Both the position numbers and the translations under genes were made by a program. Below, piece after piece: positions 37,941 through 50,578 of a stretch of DNA of 64,000 nucleotides (the stretch's first letter is position 1; every line of letters begins with the position of its first letter). The notes beneath the pieces were generated by a model. The model was given only the letters and a program-made list of their open reading frames with translations, was not told where the DNA came from and searched no databases. Source of the stretch: Oasisia sp. SBJ-2009 (lineage: Eukaryota > Annelida > Polychaeta > Sabellida > Siboglinidae); contig OZ024857.1 of NCBI GenBank assembly GCA_964017155.1, forward strand, positions 38,623,141 to 38,687,140. The letters run 5' to 3'.

Positions 37941-40900
37941 ATACATGTGTTCAACCTTTTCCTAATTTTATATTTTACTGATTGTTTTTTTTTATCTGAT
38001 GTGCATGTGATATTAAAAATAAATACATATATCATGTGTAGTGCTTGCCATTATGTTGTAGTCAATCTTGTCAAAAGTTTCAATAAAATGTTTTTACTTT
38101 ATGTTGTCTTTACTTTAGCCCACATGTGATTCCAACAATATACAATCTATCCAGGACACCCATTACTGCAAAAACCTCATGCAGACAAATAAACTATCAT
38201 ACGCAGGAGCAGGTTCAGAAATTAATTCTAGGGGGCACAAAAACTTCCACTGGCAGATGAATAAAATTCATAATATATACCTAAGCTGACAATTTAGATG
38301 CATATTAACATATATAATGCTCTACTGGTTAAGCCGTTTAATTTTTTTAAACGTTACAACCGTGCATAGCTGTGTATGTGACAACAATTGTAATAATTGT
38401 TTTACCAGCAGAACTGATTAGTATAAAGAATTTGTGTTACTCAATGACAGAAGTACCGCATATTTGAAACTCGTTTTATTTTCAGGTCATAGGGAAGCCT
38501 GCACCCTTTGACTTTGCATAATCTATCCATCTACACAAATAGGCAAATAGACGACTGTGACAAATAATTATTACACATAATTTCATGGGGCTAATAATGA
38601 ATAATTTTGAATATGTTGTAAGTTTGTAATTATGAATTAAATGTTTCTTCACCATAATCACCTAGTTGGCATATTTTTCTCTGGTTATTCATATGAGATG
38701 ACCACAAACACAGCAAAATTGTGTGAATGCAGTGACATAGGTGGGCATTAATTAGTGCTTTCTGTAAAGATAGTTATGTATTCCACTCTACTCAGCCTGC
38801 CCAATCAGAATGCAGTTGATACCAATTATAGTGCATGATGTAATGGTATTTCAATGTATAATTTCCATAATATTAATTTCTATGTTTGTAACATAAATAT
38901 GGCAACATATAATTAACCAATATACACCACACTTTCATCAATTTAAACATAATCAAAACAAACATAACATCTTTCTTGCCATTATACAAAATGAATAGTT
39001 TTTAAGAAACATCTTTAAAATGCAGTTACTTGTGTCATGATGATATTTTATGAATATCAAATACCAATGATTACCTCCATTCTGGCAAGCTCCAAAAGGC
39101 ATTCTTTGTACACAATGCAGAATGGTTTGCCAGTGACGTCTTCCGCTCTTGTCATCAGTGTCATGTCTTCATCGTCTGTACTCATCAGTCACAATTTCTT
39201 CAATGTCATGCACAAAAGTTCACATATAGTAACAGGCTGCAGAGTGGCAACGTCTTTGCGACATCTGAAATAAAACATAACCAAACCAGTGAGCATTACT
39301 GTAAACACATCAAAATGGACATTTAATCATCAACACTGGCCCAAGAGGTCCTCAGGTCCTTTGGACTATACAGCCCTGAATAGTTAATTTGTAATATTGA
39401 ATGAAATATATTTTTGTTAATCTTAATCACTGCTGAGTTTTTCACCACAAAACACTGCAAATTGTGTTTGTTAACTTGCACAGGACCATAACATGTCATT
39501 AGTGGTTTTAGGCAAAATAATATTACAATAAACTGTTACTAAAATCAGTTAATTTTAATGCCATGAAGACTAAGTGAGCTGAAAACCTGCTTAGTGTTCC
39601 TCACAATTGCACTGCAGGCATACTACTGAAAATTCATCATGACGAAATGTACCAGTCTGTTAGACTAACAGTTTTTCTTTAATATTGGTAATAAACAAAG
39701 GTTGCTAGTATTAGTGCAGTGGTTCAGGGGTAGAGCATCAGACTCTAAAATAAGAGGACCCGGGTTCAAATTTTGTGCTGCCATGTGAAACCTTGGGCAA
39801 GTTTTTTTCACACTACATTGCTCCATTTCACCCAGCTGTATGAATGAGTACCTGGCTATAAACAGTGATGACTATTTGTGTACAAGCAGTCTTCGCAAAA
39901 TTGCTACATGGCTGAATGCTTCCCAGAGAAGCCGAGATGGTCTTCGATTGAACTACCAGGGAGTAAAGTGTAAAAAGCGCTTTGAGCAATCCTTACCTTT
40001 ACCTTTAAATCATGACAAAAGTTACAATTTTGTGTCATAGTATATCACGAGCAATTTATTTTAAAAATTGTGGCACCCAGGCGTATACCATTTTTGTTGT
40101 GAAGGAAGCTCGGAAGGATATTGAGACTTATTTTACTAGTTATTTGAATTATAGGAATGAGCTTACACATAGAAAAGGTTTTGTGACAATACAAGCTACG
40201 CCTCATCGAAATGTTTGGGTCGGAAGTTGGTCATATTTTAAGAAATATAATAACATACCATCTTTGCATATACATGTATAGATTCATAATTAAGGCAACC
40301 AGACCTGCCATATTCCTCCGATTTGCACATTTATATACCAAATATGTACAATTTATCAATTTATGTCTAAGGTATGTGTATTCTGCTCACAATCAGGGTC
40401 TGAAAACCCTATCGCGAGTAATATTTTGAATAAATCTTAATCATGATTTGTATCACCTAGCTGTACATTAACCGTACACTGTATTTATATTCTAATTGTA
40501 GTTATTTAATCTCTATATTATATAGATCAACTCACCACAATTTCACTGACACAGGCTCAAGATTGCAGAATATATTGACTAGTGAATTAAATGTAAATAA
40601 AATTATTTATTTTTAACAACCTGTCAAATGTCAAAGTGCCATAACTTGAAACCTATTTAAGCTACAACGCTCAAATTTTGGATTCTTGCTAATCTTACCA
40701 AATGCAAAACGGGAAAGGCTCTCATCATACTGTATTAGTACTGATCTATTCAAAAATAATCTAAGTCTAAGACTAAGTCCAAGACGTCGATGACAGCAAC
40801 CAATTAATTTATGGAATTTTATTTGCGTTCACTCGGAATGACCCTAAATGGCCTAATACCGTCGACTAATTTAATAGCAAAACAATTTTGTCAGCTGGCA

Positions 40901-41101
40901 CACGCAATATTAAAACAATGTGAAATGGTTGAAGCCGTACTAACCTGTCGTACATGTCATTTGATTCCACAACTTGCACAAGTCTATAACTTTTTCCAAA
41001 TACACGTGTGCGCACGGCCGCTGTTTCTGTCTTTCTGCGGCTCTTTGTGCACTTCCCTGTTTCCTTGCCGATTCGGTCGCAAACATACGCGGGCGTCCCA
41101 T
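36615..41101 (-). CDS. Possible unknown gene, three candidate exons
   Basis: Candidate minus-strand exons are 41101-40945 (52 codons from ATG, ending at GTTAGT), 39264-39075 (acceptor TTATTTCAG, donor GTAATC) and 36985-36615 (acceptor TTGCACAG, ending in TGA). Exon 1 begins MGRPRMFATESARKQGSAQR and contains AHVYLEKVIDLCKLWNQM, resembling a short repeated N-terminal motif I recall in uncharacterised invertebrate proteins. The last exon is open for about 122 codons and is cysteine-rich (RCGCTEN.., HCSTTNCKASQ, CYGCNT). The exon 1-2 phase fits but the reading then stops after 20 codons, and the 2-3 phases do not fit, so either the model is wrong or the gene is decayed. Host gene, captured gene and transposon gene are all possible. 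Confidence 0.3.
37875..37938. repeat. (TA)n microsatellite
   Basis: Run of TA with a TATCTATATT interruption at the left. Confidence 0.9.
39712..40012 (+). mobile_element. tRNA-derived SINE
   Basis: The head has an A box (TGGTTCAGGGGTAGAGC) and, 45 bases on, a B box (GGGTTCAAATT), the internal RNA polymerase III promoter. The body (CCTTGGGCAAGTTTTTTC.., CACCCAGCTGTATGAATGAG, TACCTGGCTATAAACAG) and the tail (AAAGCGCTTTGAGC, then CCTTTACCTTTA) are typical of SINEs in marine invertebrates. It is not a functional tRNA gene because the acceptor and anticodon stems do not pair. Confidence 0.7.
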
Positions 41102-41102
41102 C

Positions 41103-41519
41103 GTTGAACAAAAAACAGCAAAAGAACGGGAATATTGCGACTCTATAAATTATAGTAAACAGTCTATCGAAGGACTGACAGCATGGACGGGTCAAAGGTC
41201 GATCTCACTGCTCGTTTTCGCTCACGCGAGATTTTCAAGCTACAGTCTTTTCCGGATGTCACGGTAACACAGATGTCCGGTTCGAGTTTCGGCTATGATA
41301 GCAAATACTCTTTTTCTGAGTTTTCTGTTTATTTAATAAAAACGAAGCCACACATTTGCACAAACGAGTTAGCATGTCACAGGGGATACTTCGTAGGTTT
41401 GCTTTTTCGTGAAATTAGTCTGAAACGCGAGGAGCAAAAACAATCGAACTGATTGTACATTTTTAAAACTATTAACTAAAACTCGTTATTATTCATAGAC
41501 GTGATCACGGGTAACGAAA
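41103..41519 (+). repeat. End of outer Gypsy 5' LTR
   Basis: CATAGACGTGATCACGGGTA and ACGAAACA end the LTR at about 41519 and are followed at once by TGGTGGCAGCGGTGG, a primer-binding-site-like sequence starting with TGG. The same CATAGACGTGATCACGG recurs at the very end of the complex (56682-56698). The left border of this LTR part is not visible. Confidence 0.6.
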
Positions 41520-41620
41520 CATGGTGGCAGCGGTGGACGTGTGATAATTTATCACATTAGTTGATTACCCACTAATTATCGCTCACACGTTGGCATTGTC
41601 ACCGAAGTCTATTCGATCGT

Positions 41621-42515
41621 ATGACGACGGCATCCAACGAAACAGCAATGGCTGCGGACGACGCACAATCTGCCGTCGAAGCGAGAAATGGTGGTGCACT
41701 TGCCAAGCCCCCAACCATTCATATTCGGGCCAAACAAGGCAGAATCGTGAAAATATTCCGACGGCGCTGGTCAAATGTTTGTACACTATCAGATATGGCT
41801 GCCAAGCCACGAAACTATCAGGTCGCAATTCTATAAAACTCACTAGCAGACGAAGCCATGCGGCTGTATGACGGTTTCCAGTTCACAACACCACACCACG
41901 ACGGAAATGTTATCAGCTTTTGACGAATTCGGTATAGCTTATAGGGGACGCTAACGAAACGCTTGGACATAATAAGTTCAGTAGCCGGAAGCAGGAGGAT
42001 GGAGAGAGTTTTGAAGATTCCCATGCCGACCTACGCTTGTTGGAAAAACCTTGCAACTTCTGTTATCAATGCGCATAGGATCATCTTAGGCATAAGATAG
42101 TCGGAGACATGACAACAGTTGTTTAACATACACAGGCTTTCCCTTGACGCGTGTGTAGATGTCTGCTGGGCAGCAGAGTCGGCCTTATCACACAGGATAG
42201 TACTGGATGATGTATATGAATGTGCACATGTCGTAAGTCATCGTCGTCTACTCAAGCGTGAGTGCCGCTTATGGAAAGACCTGCAATAAATGTGGGGCCA
42301 ATGATAATTGTGAACGGAAGTGCATGACAGGGCACTGCACAAACCAGCAGCCTAGAAACCAGCACCAACAACGTGTATACAACATACGTGACAACAATGG
42401 ACCTGATGAAGACGACGACAGTGGTGACGCCTGGGTCTACTCACTGAAACCACGAAAACGGGGCGCCTATACGAAGTGTCGAATGCTAGTAAACGGGAAG
42501 CAGCTCGCATTCTAA
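41621..42515 (+). pseudogene. Outer Gypsy gag remnant with degenerate zinc knuckle
   Basis: A short frame from 41621 starts MTTASNETAMAADDAQSAVE. A second frame from 42258 contains CNKCGANDNCERKC, spaced as a CCHC knuckle but with Asn in place of the His. Between them the frame is broken. Gag would form the particle and bind element RNA; this copy cannot. Confidence 0.5.
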
Positions 42516-42573
42516 ATCAACACAGGTGGCGTTCTCACAATGTGGAACAAGACGATGATAAAACCGCTGGGAA

Positions 42574-44186
42574 GTGTCGAATGCTGCTGAGCAATCCCAC
42601 AAAACAGAGACAGTACATGATGTTGAGTTCATTGTCTACAAGGACAGTGACGACTGTCAGCCAATTCTAGGTTTACAGACCAGCGAGCAAATGCATCTGG
42701 TAAAAATACAGGACAACAACATCCATCGCGTGGCAACAGTCCAAGATGATAGTTGTTTCAATTCACTGTTTGATGACCATTGGGAGAGTTTCCAGGTGTG
42801 CAACACCTCACAGTCAACCCAGAAGTGTGTCCCAAGATCATGGCTGGCCGATGATCCATACCCATAGCCATTCGACCGCAACTTAAGAGCGAACTCGAGC
42901 GACTGACAGCCGTGGGTGTCAATGCACCTGTGGATGAACCGACACAATGGGTCAGTCAAGTGGTAGTTGTAAGAAGAGATCTGGCGCCTTACGGGTATGC
43001 ATAAACTCTCACGAACTCAACAAGGCAGCGTGAGCATTACACATTGCCAATTCTCGAAGATATGCTCCACGAGCTTCAAGGGTCAACTCTTTTCTCGGAG
43101 GCAGACCTCTCGTCTGATTACTGGCACGTCAAATTAGATGACGAATCAGGTGGAATATACAGGTGGTGTCGCCTGCCTTTTTGGCACAACGGTGTTAAGT
43201 GAAGTGTTCCAAAAACACATTCTATAGGCCTTGCGTGGCCTATCGGGCATCATCTGCATAGCGCACGACATAGTGATCTATGGCAAGACATCCGAACATC
43301 ACGATGAGAACCTGCGAAAATTCTTCGAGCTGTGTCTGGAGAGAGCAATGGAACTCAACAAAGACAAGCTGGACATCGGACTGAAAGAGGTCACATTCAT
43401 GGGTCACCGGATCACGAAGGAAGGGTTACGCGTGGACCCATCTAAGGTATCTGCTATCAGTGAGATACAGCCACCGACCAACATCAGCGAATTGCACCGA
43501 TACATGGGCATGGCGAACTACCTGGCGCGGTTCATGCCTCACCTGACGGACACTATGCAACCGCTACACAACCTGCTCAAGAATGACGTGCCCTACGTGT
43601 GACAAGACTCAACAAACGTTCTTCGATGCAGCCAAGGTGATGTTGTCAGAGGCCACTCTTCTTGCGTTCTATAACTCGGACAAGGAACTAGTGCTTGAGA
43701 ACGATGTTAGTGAGTACAGACAGGGATCGGTTTTGCTACAAGATGGCAAGCCAGTAGCATACGCAAGCCGATCTCTGTCTTCAGCTGAACGCCATTACGC
43801 TCAGGTCGAGAAAGAAATGCTGAGCGTGTTGTTTAGTTTGAGCAAGTTTCATCACTACACATGGTCGAGATGTCACTGTGGTGACTGACTATAAACCGCT
43901 AGTTCCGATCCGGGCAAATCCACTAGTGAAAGCTCCCAAGCGGCTACAACACATGCTCCTGAAATCACAAGAGTACTCATACCAGCTGACGTACAAACCT
44001 GGAAAAGCCATACCGGTCGCCGACGCCTCGTCCCGAGCACCCACAGACGACCCGGTCACGGATGAGGTAGCCACGCTCACACGCTCACAGCGAAACCGAA
44101 CGCCTAAACCGGATCCATGGTGCTACATTGCTGTACCCTGTCCTGCAAGAATTGGGTACAGTCATCATGAAAGGATAGCTAAATGA
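42574..44186 (+). pseudogene. Outer Gypsy pol: RT and RNase H remnants
   Basis: After a protease-linker region come an RT palm (LFSEADLSSDYWHVKL, stop-broken, then GIICIAHDIVIYG at 43241-43280), FMGHRITKEGLRVDPSKV, then RNase H (VAYASRSLSSAERHYAQVEK) and TYKPGKAIPVADASSRAP. The RT catalytic pair reads AHD instead of the family's ADD, so the active site is lost. Stops near 43010 and 43600 and the missing first RNase H Asp context confirm decay. Confidence 0.7.
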
Positions 44187-44189
44187 CAG

Positions 44190-45222
44190 AAGACGCGTTG
44201 TAAAGAGGGCACCCCGTCTGGGTCGCGTGCGCGGGGGGTGGCCATCTTCACGGCGTGTGTGGGCGTGTAAACGGTTATGTCATGTCGACACGGCGGTCGC
44301 CAGGATCAGAAGATTTATGTCTGATTCAATGATGTAGCAATCAACGCTCGATTCCAGATACAACTTCGAATTTATTCATCGCTACGAATTCAGCATCATG
44401 CAATCGACTAAACATACAGTGTATTGCTTTTGCAATACATAAGTACTACAATGTAAACTCAAAGCTCTGCACTCCCTACTTTTCTTCGGGTCTTTACAAA
44501 ACCTCTATAATTTGACATGTTTTAAAATTAGCCGCACAATTTAGAAGTTCATGATGAAAATATGAGCATCAGTCTCATATTATAATAGTGAATTTGAAAC
44601 GCCAAAATGGTAGACAGTAACGCATCTTCGAACGCGTTCGGTCTCCCTGTATCTCCCAAAAATCTCCCTATTTCAATGCTCAAATCTATCCCAAGTATCC
44701 CTGCTTCTTTCTCACTGCACATGCGTAGCCATGACCGCTTGTAACGATAATTCACGTATTGTCCTTTAAAGGTTAACAGTTATCCCAGATTGCTCTGCTT
44801 CCCGCAGATCCGTAGTTAAACTGTTCACGTATAACCGTGACCGTTTACAAACGTCGGCCCTACGTATTCGTTCTCCCAGGGTGCTCCAGGGTGGGGCAGA
44901 CCACCCTTCTGAGCAATTAATCATATACAAGGTTGCTCGAACTAGGTACCAGTCGCTATTCTCTCCGTTTTATAAACACTTCTGTCTCCCTAATGTGAAA
45001 CTTGTTTTCTTAGTACACGGGCGTCAACCCGTTCCCTGTTTGTCTGAGTAGAGTGTTTCCTTATGTCTAACGTGCTAGTCTACGATTATATAAAGTGTCT
45101 TTCTACATGTCTAGTAGCCAGTACAAGTAGCCAGTACATTGATTATATAATTAATATGATTAAATATTAAAAGCTAAGCAGTGCATTATGATTATATATG
45201 ATTAAATATTAAAAGCTAAACG
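44190..45222. other. Unidentified insertion between RNase H and integrase of outer Gypsy
   Basis: About 1 kb separates the RNase H tail from the integrase zinc region, where relatives have little. No coding region or clear terminal repeats are seen. At 45135-45225 a unit of about 45 bases (GATTAAATATTAAAAGCTAA) is repeated in tandem. Confidence 0.45.
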
Positions 45223-46284
45223 GTGATTCTTTACAGCGTGTCAGATCGTCTGCTACCCTACTTCAGCAACCGCGACGAGCTGACGATCCAGGATGGTGTG
45301 ATATTTCGCGGAGAACGCCTAGTAGTACCGTCTTCACTGCGAAAGAGCATGAAAGATAAAGTACATGCCAGCCATATAAGCATCAACTCATCTTTAAGGA
45401 GAGTACGATACCTTATTTACATGCCTCAGATGTATACAGACATCCGTCACTACGTAGAAATATGTGGTGTGTGTGCAACCTACGCTGACAGGCAACATGC
45501 AGAGTCGATTGCCACAACTTCCGAAACAGTGGTAGGAAAGCTGAAGAACAATTTCAGTCGACACGGCATTCCGCACACACTTGTCAGTGACAATGGACCA
45601 CAGTATTCTTTGGCTGTGTTAAGAAAATTCGCACATAACTGGCAGTTTGTGCACGAGTCTATCAGTCCAGGCTACAGCCAAGCCGATGGTGCAGCCCAAG
45701 CGGCGGTAAAGGTCCCTATCCGGCTGCTGAGAAAGTGCAAGGTAGCTGGGGAAGATCCATACCTCGGTCTTCTGAACATTCGTAACAACCAGTTGAAACC
45801 GGGTGTTCCTGCAGATGTCGGAAAGCAATCCGGCGGTCAGCGAACGAACTTCCGATCAGTATTGAACTCAGACCACTCCAGGCGTGACTAACGACGTTTG
45901 AATGTCAGCGACGTCATCAGAATGCAGCCATTAGAACACGGCAGGAGAATCGATCGTACGATGTCGTAACAGCGACTGGACGCCATTACCGTCGAAACCG
46001 CCGACATCTCAGATCATTACGCCCATCCGAGCACAATACGACGCGTGATTGCGCTGACAGACCCGTACGAATGGTACCACCTAGTACCGAGAGGTCGAGC
46101 TCACGCTCCGGAGACCGTCACTGTTGAGACAAACGCAGCCACATCTCAACAACAGGAAACTGCAACCGTCTCACAGAATACACGACCAAGTAAGGTAGGT
46201 GTGCCAGAAGACACGCGAGCACGTGGTCCCATGACTACACGATCCGGGAGAGTAGTCAAGCCCGTGGACAGATTGAACTTGTAG
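45223..46284 (+). pseudogene. Outer Gypsy integrase, internally deleted
   Basis: The zinc-binding region is recognisable (VHASHISINSSLRRVRYLIY, then CGVCATY). The core has HTLVSDNGPQ, which carries the second catalytic Asp, and a decayed later part. The segment expected to carry the first catalytic Asp is missing between CATYADRQ and VGKLKNN. The C-terminal tail (TTRSGRVVKPVDRLNL) ends at 46284. Confidence 0.7.
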
Positions 46285-46455
46285 TAGATCAAGTCTATGT
46301 GTGATATATGTATAACGACGTACTTCAATATTGGCTTAAACAGTTTAATAACACGCTAAAACTGTCAACACAAACAAACAAGCTCGACCACGCTCCCCGC
46401 TCTGCTTCTCTCCGCCCTCTAGTTCCGGAGACCCGCGGGGTGTCACAGTCGCAGG

Positions 46456-46471
46456 CGGGGGGGGGGGGGGG
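46456..46471. repeat. Poly-G run
   Basis: About sixteen consecutive G in the short stretch between two similar copies of the outer Gypsy 3' coding end. It could form a G-quadruplex or be a polypurine tract remnant. Confidence 0.8.
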
Positions 46472-46575
46472 GTACTATCACATTATGAACAAGTTCAAAT
46501 TGTTGTGTATCAAGCCTGTAGATGGACTGAACTTAATTGTAGTTGATCAAGTCTATAGACAAACTGAAATTGGAC

Positions 46576-47613
46576 TACCTACCTGAACTTGTGTATGCTT
46601 ACAATGCAACGCCCCACTCTTCTACTGGTTATTCCCCGTATTACCTGTTCTTTGGCCGGGAACCAAAACTGCCAGTAGACCACCTTCTTGGACTGGAAGA
46701 GGAAGACAGTGATGATGATGAGATTGAATCAACCGATGATTGGGTTGCAAGTCATTATCGCCGCTTACAACAAGCATTTCATCTAGCATCAGAATGCAGT
46801 GAGAAAGAGGCACTGAGACGAAAAACTCGAAATGATATCAAGGCAAATGATACTGGTCTGACAGTAGGAACGACAGTATTTATCCGAAATCGAGGTTTCA
46901 CTAGCCGGCACAAGATACAAGATGTATGGAATTCAGTGCCACACGTGATTACGCAAGGACCAGATCCCACAGGCAACGTCTACACAGTAGCGCCGTTGGA
47001 AGGAGATGGCCCAATCAAAACACTCCAGCGTCGAAACCTGTTGGATGGAAGAAGCCTTGTTTCTGATCAACTACAGGAGACACCACCTGTACAAGACAGT
47101 TGTGATGACAAAGAATCACAGTCGGAGGATGACGACTATGATGACAACATATACACAGTGACAACGTTGAAACCACAACACCACACAGACCTACCCAACC
47201 ATGAACGTCTTACACATACACAACCAACTGTTGAAACAGCGGGGGAGCACGACGAGATGCTTCACACGGTTACAGACGAAGATACAACAACTCAACATCC
47301 AGAAGAGAAAGAGCTACGGCGTTCACAACGTGCTGGAGCAGGATGCCACTCCAATCCACACCACGAACCCCGGTCAGCTGTCCAAGCAACACAACACGAG
47401 TTGCAAGTGACTCAACAGACAGTCACATCAGAAATGATAGCACATTTCTGGGAGAGCCAGTTATTGTTAGCAAAAATGATGACTGCTCTTGGTACGAACT
47501 CGTGAGAGCATGTAAAATGTATACCTTAGATCGTTATATTTAGTTTATTTTGTGTTTATAGTAGGATGACTTATCCATGGTTGTTGGGACACCAACCACC
47601 CAACGGGGGAGAA
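46576..47613 (+). mobile_element. Second Gypsy: 3' internal fragment (end of pol) upstream of its LTR
   Basis: The frame to 47505 matches 54018-54932 closely and runs unbroken from [20 protein letters not shown] through [16 protein letters not shown], a VPHVI...VYTVAPLEGDG segment after the integrase core, to RRSQRAGAGCHSNPHHEPRS. It includes the base missing from the full copy near 54095. It ends with the polypurine tract AACGGGGGAGAA directly before the LTR. The left border with the outer element is about 46576. It is either a truncated older copy or the product of LTR recombination. Confidence 0.8.
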
Positions 47614-49252
47614 TGTGACAGTGCACACTTTTTGGTGTTTGCTTTTCACAAGGGGGCAGCACCCATAGTGATGTGAAAATGTTATATTTCTTTTTTTGTT
47701 TATGGTGACATGTTATTGAGATAAATCAAGTAACTATAATATATATATATATATATACATTTTATGCCATTTATGCATTTTTAAGGAATTATATTAGTAA
47801 CTACATCTGCCATGTGACACTGGTCACTGACTCACTGGTCACTGATCACGTGAGATGTAGTCAGCCTCTTCTACCTTCTCACTTGAGGAGATAAGGTCAC
47901 CATCCCTCAAGCTGGTGAGTGTCGCATAATTTATTAATCAAAATTATGTAATTTGGTTACAAAAATAGTATGATATGTACTGTGAAGGAATTGTGAATAA
48001 GTTGATATAAGTTTAATGAATTGTTTTAGTTAATATTGGGAGTTAAGACTAGTTTTATGGTCAGGACTGTGATATGACCTTAACTGGCCACTGTCAAGCA
48101 TGTGTCCTTAAATGTGTGCTAGGCAGCCTCCACTAATGGGTTTCTATAATGACTGGTGATTAGTAGAAAGATAAGTCTATGGGTTCAGAATCTAGAAATG
48201 AACATTATAGTTACTATTTAATCACAGTATGAGTATATATCATATGTTGGCTTAATTATATTACAGTGTTGTAAAGTGTTAGGTTAGCAAACGTATGAAA
48301 TGTGTGTCCCGTGGTTGCTCTAAAGCCGGATGTCAAATGACAAATGATCTACTGGCCGGTTCCAGCCAGCAGGGTTGACAGAAAACAGATGCCCACTAGT
48401 GTAGTGACTCACTACAGTTGTCGTAGACAAGAGACACCCAGCTGTGTTAATGACCCTGTCTACTCCTACACTGCAGGGATAAAGTTACACACACAGTAGT
48501 TTGTTTGGGTTTATTAGATTACAGATAAATATTATTGTTCTTTATAATTACACTGTAACATTACTTATGTAATTAGATGAGTTAGTTAAAAGCTTTATCT
48601 TGTAATGTGGATCCAGTATTATATGCTCTATTGCAAACATTATGTTTCTAGCACAGTTGCTTGTAGAAACACATCAGTAGAATGTATGTATGTTGTTATT
48701 CAGACCACAACATGCCAGGCAGGATGAAGTGACGTACACTCACGCAGTGGTGTAGCTGTAGTGGGGTAAGCGTCAATGACTTTATGGAAGACTGTTTAAT
48801 TCTATTGCATCATTTATCCTTATACCTTTTGTTTGTTAATGTTAGTATGTAAAACAATGTCAATACAGGTATATCGTTAGTAATATTATCAGGTGTTACA
48901 TGCATATAATTAGCTATATTTGTTACAAACAAATGTGAATGTCTTTCCCTTGTTGAAACAATGATGCTTGTGCTATATGTATTTGTAGCTACCGGTGTTG
49001 GTAATATCTCAGTATATATGCAAGAACGAATGTATTTCACTTGCTAATGTATCTGTATAATGGATGTTATCTAATTGACGATTGTTATAAATATTTAGTA
49101 TTTTTATTTTCTTTGTTGTAGGGCTTCTAATTACTTCTACTTACGTTACTTCGACTTACTTATACTTTACTTATAACACGTATTAAATGCCGAATAAAGA
49201 ATATAGCACAACAATTACACGATTGTTGCCTCCTGACGTGCCCCACGCTACA
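47614..49252 (+). repeat. LTR 1 of second Gypsy element (1,639 bp)
   Basis: It starts TGTGACAGTGCACAC after a polypurine tract and ends CACGCTACA, followed by a primer-binding-site-like TGGTACCGAGAAGTGGG. It has exactly the same length as LTR 2 at 55041-56679 and differs by scattered substitutions. AATAAAG near the end (49192) could serve polyadenylation. Confidence 0.9.
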
Positions 49253-49600
49253 TTTGGTACCGAGAAGTGGGTCGGCATGATCAGAATGGTTGGCATGGTC
49301 GGCAATACGTGGTCGGCATAGTGAATGGTCGGCATCTTAAGTCCCCACCAAGCAAGCAGCGAGCAGCGAGCAGCAAACAGCAAGCAGCAAGCAAAGTCAC
49401 ACACGTCTACAGGGTCAGCAGGAAGTCAACGGAGAAGACGTCACAGTGACATTCTGAAGTGAATGCAGGCAGGAAATTACATGAACATTGACATTATAGT
49501 GTCATTTCTTTAGATGTTGTCATTGATTATTGCATGTGTGCTGTGTTATTTGCATGTTATCATGTTCTATTTTGTATAGTTTAAATATTATACCATCATA

Positions 49601-50577
49601 ATGGCTGACCGGGAGCTCGATGATGTACGAGAGGAGGTGGAAGCCCTCCAGTCTGCATTTGCAGCAGAACGAGAAAAATCTTCTGCTTTGGAAGATGAAG
49701 CGAGGACGGCACAAGCTGCATTAGCTTCACGTTTGGATGACACGAACACATCCGAGAACTTTCAGCGTCCAATTATCGTTACACCTGCTCGTCGCATCGA
49801 CAAGTTCCGCGGACAGCCATTGAAGCCAGGTGACGCCACTATATATGAGTGGGTGGCTGATGCCAGAGGCTTGTTGGCAACCTCACAGCAGTTGTCGGAG
49901 GCAAGTAAGGCTGCCTTACTTGTTGACAATCTCAGTGGACGGGCACGCCAGGAAATTCTAGGGCGCGCGCGGCATTGACACATCAAGCTGCCCAGAAGCA
50001 ATATTTAAAGTGCTTCTGACTGTCTTCGGCGATGGAGATCTTCTACCGCAACTACAACAGCGTTTCTTCTCCTACTCACAGCGTGAAGGAGAGAGCTTGG
50101 TAGTATGCTCGTTGTCGCTACTGGAGCTGTACGACCGAATCCTCCAGTGGGACCCATCTTTTGAGGCCGGGAAAGAAAAGGCTCTGAAGGGTAGACTGGC
50201 CGAGGCAGTGAGGGATGAGAGCCTCCGTAGAGAACTCCGCCGCCTCAACATGGAGTCGCCAGTCCTAGGCTACTTCGACCTGAGAGATCGAGCAATGCAG
50301 TGGCTAGGAAATGCCGCTCGCCCACAACGCACCCGCCATGACGCTACCCAGTATGAGGTGAAGGCTGTTGACAAAACCGACTTGGAGACACTGGTCAGAC
50401 AACAGGCAGACCAGTTACAGCAGCTACAACAATAGCTCAAACAATACATGGCAACCACTCAGCGAAGCGAGGACTCTTCTCCTCGAAAACCAGACGGACC
50501 TCGTCTATGTTGGCTGTGTCAGTCACCTGACCACCTGAAGGCGAACTGTCCACAAAGGCACTGGCAAGTGAGAGGAG
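49601..50577 (+). pseudogene. Gypsy gag-like protein with CCHC knuckle (frameshifted)
   Basis: From the ATG at 49601 comes an acidic, probably coiled-coil segment (ELDDVREEVEALQSAFAAER), then a capsid-like domain split by a frame change at a GCGCGCGC run near 49965 (consistent with a slippage of GC units). The second part (50010-50435) is charged and Gln-rich at its end (LQQLQQ). After a TAG the frame continues to CWLCQSPDHLKANC, a good CX2CX4HX4C zinc knuckle. The role would be particle assembly and RNA packaging in the cytoplasm. Confidence 0.75.
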
Positions 50578-50578
50578 G

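Larger units (their letters stand above)
41520..46575 (+). mobile_element. Outer Ty3/Gypsy element, decayed internal region
   Basis: The order PBS, gag remnant, protease region, reverse transcriptase, RNase H and integrase is that of Ty3/Gypsy. Many stops, deletions and frame changes are present. An insertion or unrelated stretch occupies about 44190-45222. Near the end, the segment 46256-46300 is repeated in similar form at 46510-46555 with 210 bases between that include a run of G. Confidence 0.8.

Noticed and set aside
39719..39790. tRNA gene
   Set aside because: A and B boxes are present but the cloverleaf stems do not pair; the sequence continues into a SINE body and tail.
44190..45222. 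DNA transposon inserted in the outer Gypsy
   Set aside because: No terminal inverted repeats or target duplication could be found by eye, so it is listed only as an unidentified stretch.
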